From Flavisolibacter sp. (GTDB taxonomy: Bacteria > Bacteroidota > Bacteroidia > Chitinophagales > Chitinophagaceae), in the NCBI GenBank assembly GCA_013695175.1, contig JACDAZ010000057.1, forward strand, positions 1-8,761: DNA of 8,761 nucleotides. The letters are read 5' to 3'. Below are positions 6,746 through 8,761 of the stretch, one piece after another (position 1 is the stretch's first letter; each line of letters begins with the position of its first letter). Position numbers and translations under genes: made by a program. The notes under the pieces are model-generated. The model was not told the origin of the DNA, did no database searches, and saw only the letters and a list, made by a program, of their open reading frames with translations.

Positions 6746-6871
6746 ATGGGAAAATTAGCTGAAATCAAAACTAAACCCACCTCTTCAAGTGTAGAAGATT
6801 TTATAAATAACAGAAGAACTGGTGTTTTTTATGCTGCATTGAATCAGATTTTAATTCCATCAGGCAAATAA
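6746..6871 (+). pseudogene. Short remnant resembling the N-terminus of a DUF1801 protein
   Basis: An ATG at 6746 opens 41 codons ending in TAA at 6869-6871. The first 21 residues (MGKLAEIKTKPTSSSVEDF and on) look like the start of DUF1801-domain proteins, which typically read MxELKTKxxxxSVxxFIN followed by DEQ(K/R)RKDC and a domain of about 100 residues. After VEDFINN the resemblance stops and the tail is unrelated (RRTGVFYAALNQ). The rest of the domain is not found downstream in any forward frame. The simplest reading is a truncated relic joined to other sequence; a genuine small peptide is possible. The family match is from memory of the motif. Confidence 0.45.
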
Positions 6872-7140
6872 AAATTTCTTATTGAATATTTTTCTCTACC
6901 ACATTAAAGCACCATTATTAGCTGCAATTGGTGGTTTTCACTTGTAGGAAAATGCTAACAAGCAAATTAAATGCACAGCATGTCAATTGAAAAAAACAGG
7001 TACCAGATATTTATCTGAGCGCATTGCACCAACATTGAACCTGTATATCAAATAGAAAATGGGCAGGTTTAAAAAGAGCTGAATATATAGTTGGTTCTGT
7101 AGGTGCAATTTTTGAATTAAGTAAAGGAATTATTGCATGA
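6855..7140 (+). pseudogene. Probable decayed small gene, open segments in two frames
   Basis: Three consecutive open stretches read like protein but are interrupted. Segment one (6855-6944) contains LYHIKAPLLAAIGGFHL, a possible membrane helix, and ends at TAG 6945. Segment two continues in the same frame (6948-7052) with RYLSERIAPTLNLYIK and ends at TAG 7053. Segment three (7039-7140), in another forward frame, contains WAGLKRAEYIVGSVGAIF and ends in TGA. Joined, they would give a product of roughly 95 residues with one hydrophobic segment near its start. I do not recognise the family. Together with the DUF1801-like remnant just upstream this explains most of the 526-base stretch after the kinase gene; 7141-7208 is AT-rich and shows nothing further. 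Confidence 0.3.
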
Positions 7141-7208
7141 GCATTTATTAATTAAGAATGTTCTAATGAATTATTTTAAATAGTAGTGGTGAAAATATTT
7201 TCTTTTAA

Positions 7209-7661
7209 TTAGGAACAAATAATAGAAGCATGTCTTCCGGTTTGCTGCCACTTACCGTTTTTTTTCATCCATATATTGGTAAACCTTCTTTTAACTGGCT
7301 GACCAGCTTTTACATCCGGAATATCTGTCCTTGAAATAAAAGTTTCAGCACCCATGGTAATTACAACATTTTTTTTGATTTGAATTGATTCAATAACTCT
7401 ATCAAAAGAACTGTAATTAATTAAACCTAACCTTTGATTTTGAAAAACTGCCTCTCTATCGCCGGCAATATTGTTGCGAGGTGTGTTAACCAAAAATTCC
7501 GGTGCCCAAAGTTCTTTTAAAGTATTTGTATCTGCATCCAGAATAGCCTGCACCACTTTTTGTTCTAAACTTTTTATAGTGGTTTCAGTTGCATTTGATT
7601 TTTGTGAGAGGCACTTATATGCAAGTAGATGGAATACCAAAATGAAGAGGAGCATTTTCAT
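7209..7661 (-). CDS. Exported DUF4440/SnoaL-like (NTF2-fold) protein
   Basis: This 150-residue protein begins with a clear signal peptide (MKMLLFILVFHLLAYKCLSQ). Cys17 does not sit in a proper lipobox because Lys precedes it, so ordinary signal peptidase cleavage near 19-20 is more likely than lipidation. The mature part follows the DUF4440/SnoaL-like pattern: an N-terminal helix ending in AILDADTNTLKELWAPEFLVNTP, a middle strand region, and the closing RFTNIWMKKNGKWQQTGRHAS, where the W...GxW..tGRH ending is characteristic. The fold forms a small cone-shaped pocket; members range from enzymes to binding proteins, so no reaction can be assigned. ATGs at 7661 and 7655 are both possible. It lies 77 bases downstream of the M23 peptidase gene on the same strand and may be co-transcribed, though the two functions have no obvious link. 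Confidence 0.88.
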   Translation of the reverse strand: MKMLLFILVFHLLAYKCLSQKSNATETTIKSLEQKVVQAILDADTNTLKELWAPEFLVNTPRNNIAGDREAVFQNQRLGLINYSSFDRVIESIQIKKNVVITMGAETFISRTDIPDVKAGQPVKRRFTNIWMKKNGKWQQTGRHASIICS

Positions 7662-7738
7662 AAAAATTCAATTGAATGATGAAACTATAATGTCTCAGCT
7701 TCACTAATTTACAAATACTTTGGTAGCTGCTGCTAAAC

Positions 7739-8302
7739 TTATTTCTTTTTTCCTGTCGTGGTCTTTTTCTTATTTACAACCTTAGATGCTGCCACTTTTG
7801 GAGAATGTTTTACATAAGGCAATGGATTAATCCAGCCTTTACTTGCTGATATACCATAGTGAAGATGTGGTGGTGTAGAGCGTGCATTACCTGTATTACC
7901 TAAAGTGCCAATAACCTGTCCCTTTCTTACATATTGCCCTAGCTTCACCAGTTGCTTATCAAGGTGCGCATAATAAGCTGTCCATCCATGATCAGATGAT
8001 TTTAACCATAAAGTTTTTCCTCCTATTATGGTATGATCTCTTTCTGTAATAACACCATCACACACAGCCACTACAGGTGTTCCTTTAGCTGCATGAATAT
8101 CTATACCCTTATGTTTACGGATGCCGCCGCCCCTGCTGGCTCCCCATAGGTCTTTGATCTTACTTTTGTTGCCTGCTACAGGAAATGCCAAAGATTTGCT
8201 AACAGCAGCAATGGATATGTTATCATTAGAACTGTGCGTATTAAACGACAAAAGAGTAAAAGCAAAGGCAATCAGGGTGGAAAGGATAATGGATTTCTTC
8301 AT
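7739..8302 (-). CDS. Exported M23-family metallopeptidase (LytM/lysostaphin-type)
   Basis: The 187-residue protein has a signal peptide (MKKSIILSTLIAFAFTLLSF) and an M23 peptidase domain at about 38-165. Zinc ligands and catalytic residues are complete: His64 and Asp68 in HKGIDI, His113 in YAHL, and His146/His148 in PPHLHYGI. The protein should therefore be an active Zn endopeptidase that cuts peptidoglycan cross-bridges or peptide stems in the periplasm. GQYVRKGQVIGTLGNTGNA is the usual lipoyl-like strand pair of the family. There is no LysM or coiled-coil domain, so this is a minimal form. The C-terminal tail (about 168-187) is unusually rich in lysine and threonine (VVNKKKTTTGKKK) and may bind anionic cell-wall polymer. 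The ATG at 8302 gives the signal peptide directly. The DUF4440 gene follows downstream; the PdxH-like gene is divergent. Confidence 0.95.
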   Translation of the reverse strand: MKKSIILSTLIAFAFTLLSFNTHSSNDNISIAAVSKSLAFPVAGNKSKIKDLWGASRGGGIRKHKGIDIHAAKGTPVVAVCDGVITERDHTIIGGKTLWLKSSDHGWTAYYAHLDKQLVKLGQYVRKGQVIGTLGNTGNARSTPPHLHYGISASKGWINPLPYVKHSPKVAASKVVNKKKTTTGKKK

Positions 8303-8364
8303 CAGGTATATTGGTTTAATTCTCTAAAGTCAAAACAAGCCATTTATTTTATAAAAAATGCTAA

Positions 8365-8380
8365 GAGTATCTTAATACTC
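8365..8380. promoter_or_regulatory. Inverted repeat GAGTAT-CTTA-ATACTC between divergent genes
   Basis: Perfect 6-base arms flank a CTTA loop in the 209-base region between the M23 gene and the PdxH-like gene. It lies about 63 bases upstream of the M23 start codon. It could be an operator or a short RNA hairpin; without a U-run it is a poor terminator. No strong promoter motif could be fixed in the rest of this gap. Confidence 0.3.
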
Positions 8381-8511
8381 AAATCTACCCTGGCAATGAT
8401 GAATTTTTTAGAATTATTTAAAAGCGGTTGCTGATTCTGAATAATAAATATTCCATTCTGCTGATGATGCTTTAGTTTAATATCAGATGTTTATGTTATA
8501 AATAAAAAGCT

Positions 8512-8761
8512 ATGGATCCTATAAAGCTATTTACAAAATGGTACCAGGAAGAGCAACATCTCTGCAATATAAAAATACCTTCTGCCTGTTGTTTTTCAAC
8601 AAACGGTTTAGATGGTTATCCTAATGCAAGATTTGTATCATTAAAAGAAGTATTAGATGGCAGGTTTATTATAACCGGTCCTGTAAGTTCCAGGAAAGGG
8701 AGAGAAATTTTAAAGTCAACCAAAACTTCTCTTAGTTTTTGGTGGACAGTCACAGAAAGAC
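8512..8761 (+). CDS. pdxH: Pyridoxamine 5'-phosphate oxidase, PdxH-like (cut by the right edge)
   Basis: The frame is open from the ATG at 8512 to the edge, 83 codons. The opening MDPIKLFTKWYQEE, then IPSACCFSTNGLDGYPNARF, SLKE, TGPVSSRKGREI and SLSFWWTVTER follow the order of the FMN-binding split-barrel of PdxH. The ARFVSLKE and SRKG segments correspond to the FMN-contacting RxVLLK and SRK parts of the E. coli enzyme. The enzyme would oxidise pyridoxine or pyridoxamine 5'-phosphate to pyridoxal 5'-phosphate in the cytoplasm. The N-terminus is shorter than in E. coli. The C-terminal substrate-binding part, which separates true PdxH from other flavin-binding relatives, is outside the window, so the gene symbol is tentative. 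Confidence 0.85.
   Translation, partial: MDPIKLFTKWYQEEQHLCNIKIPSACCFSTNGLDGYPNARFVSLKEVLDGRFIITGPVSSRKGREILKSTKTSLSFWWTVTER

Noticed and set aside
8234..8434. Plus-strand 66-codon frame overlapping the M23 start and the gap after it
   Set aside because: Lys- and Ile-rich low-information product, mostly antisense to the signal peptide region of the M23 gene.

Overview
The window looks like a piece of a Bacteroidota chromosome, probably family Chitinophagaceae. This is judged from protein style, low GC, mostly missing Shine-Dalgarno sites and AT-rich leaders; no marker gene fixes the taxon. It holds seven complete protein genes, two genes cut by the window edges, one small unlisted-type ORF, and a stretch of gene remnants. 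No rRNA, tRNA, CRISPR array, transposase or prophage gene was seen.

Left part (1-3740, all minus strand): a MacAB-like export operon. Transcription order is a periplasmic adaptor (HlyD/MacA type), a 53-codon ORF for a small exported or membrane-anchored peptide, a LolD/MacB-type ATPase, and an FtsX/MacB-type permease that runs off the left edge. AGCTGACAGC-type repeats lie between the adaptor and the small ORF.

Middle (3741-6682): a 205-base divergent control region, then on the plus strand an NtrC-family sigma54-dependent response regulator and an NtrB/NtrY-like histidine kinase, 34 bases apart. The control region carries a strong -24-like element (TTGGCAC) facing the adaptor gene. Two short inverted repeats sit about 85-115 bases upstream of the predicted transcript start, where an enhancer-binding protein would be expected to bind. 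The likely logic is that the kinase senses a membrane or cytoplasmic cue, phosphorylates the regulator, and the regulator activates the divergent export operon through sigma54. This is inference from position and sequence.

Between 6683 and 7208 there is no intact long gene. A 41-codon ORF begins like a DUF1801 protein but soon loses the resemblance, and three open segments in two frames follow it, suggesting gene decay.

Right part (7209-8761): on the minus strand an exported M23-type metallopeptidase is followed 76 bases downstream by an exported DUF4440/SnoaL-like protein. On the plus strand the first 83 codons of a PdxH-like pyridoxamine 5'-phosphate oxidase run off the right edge.
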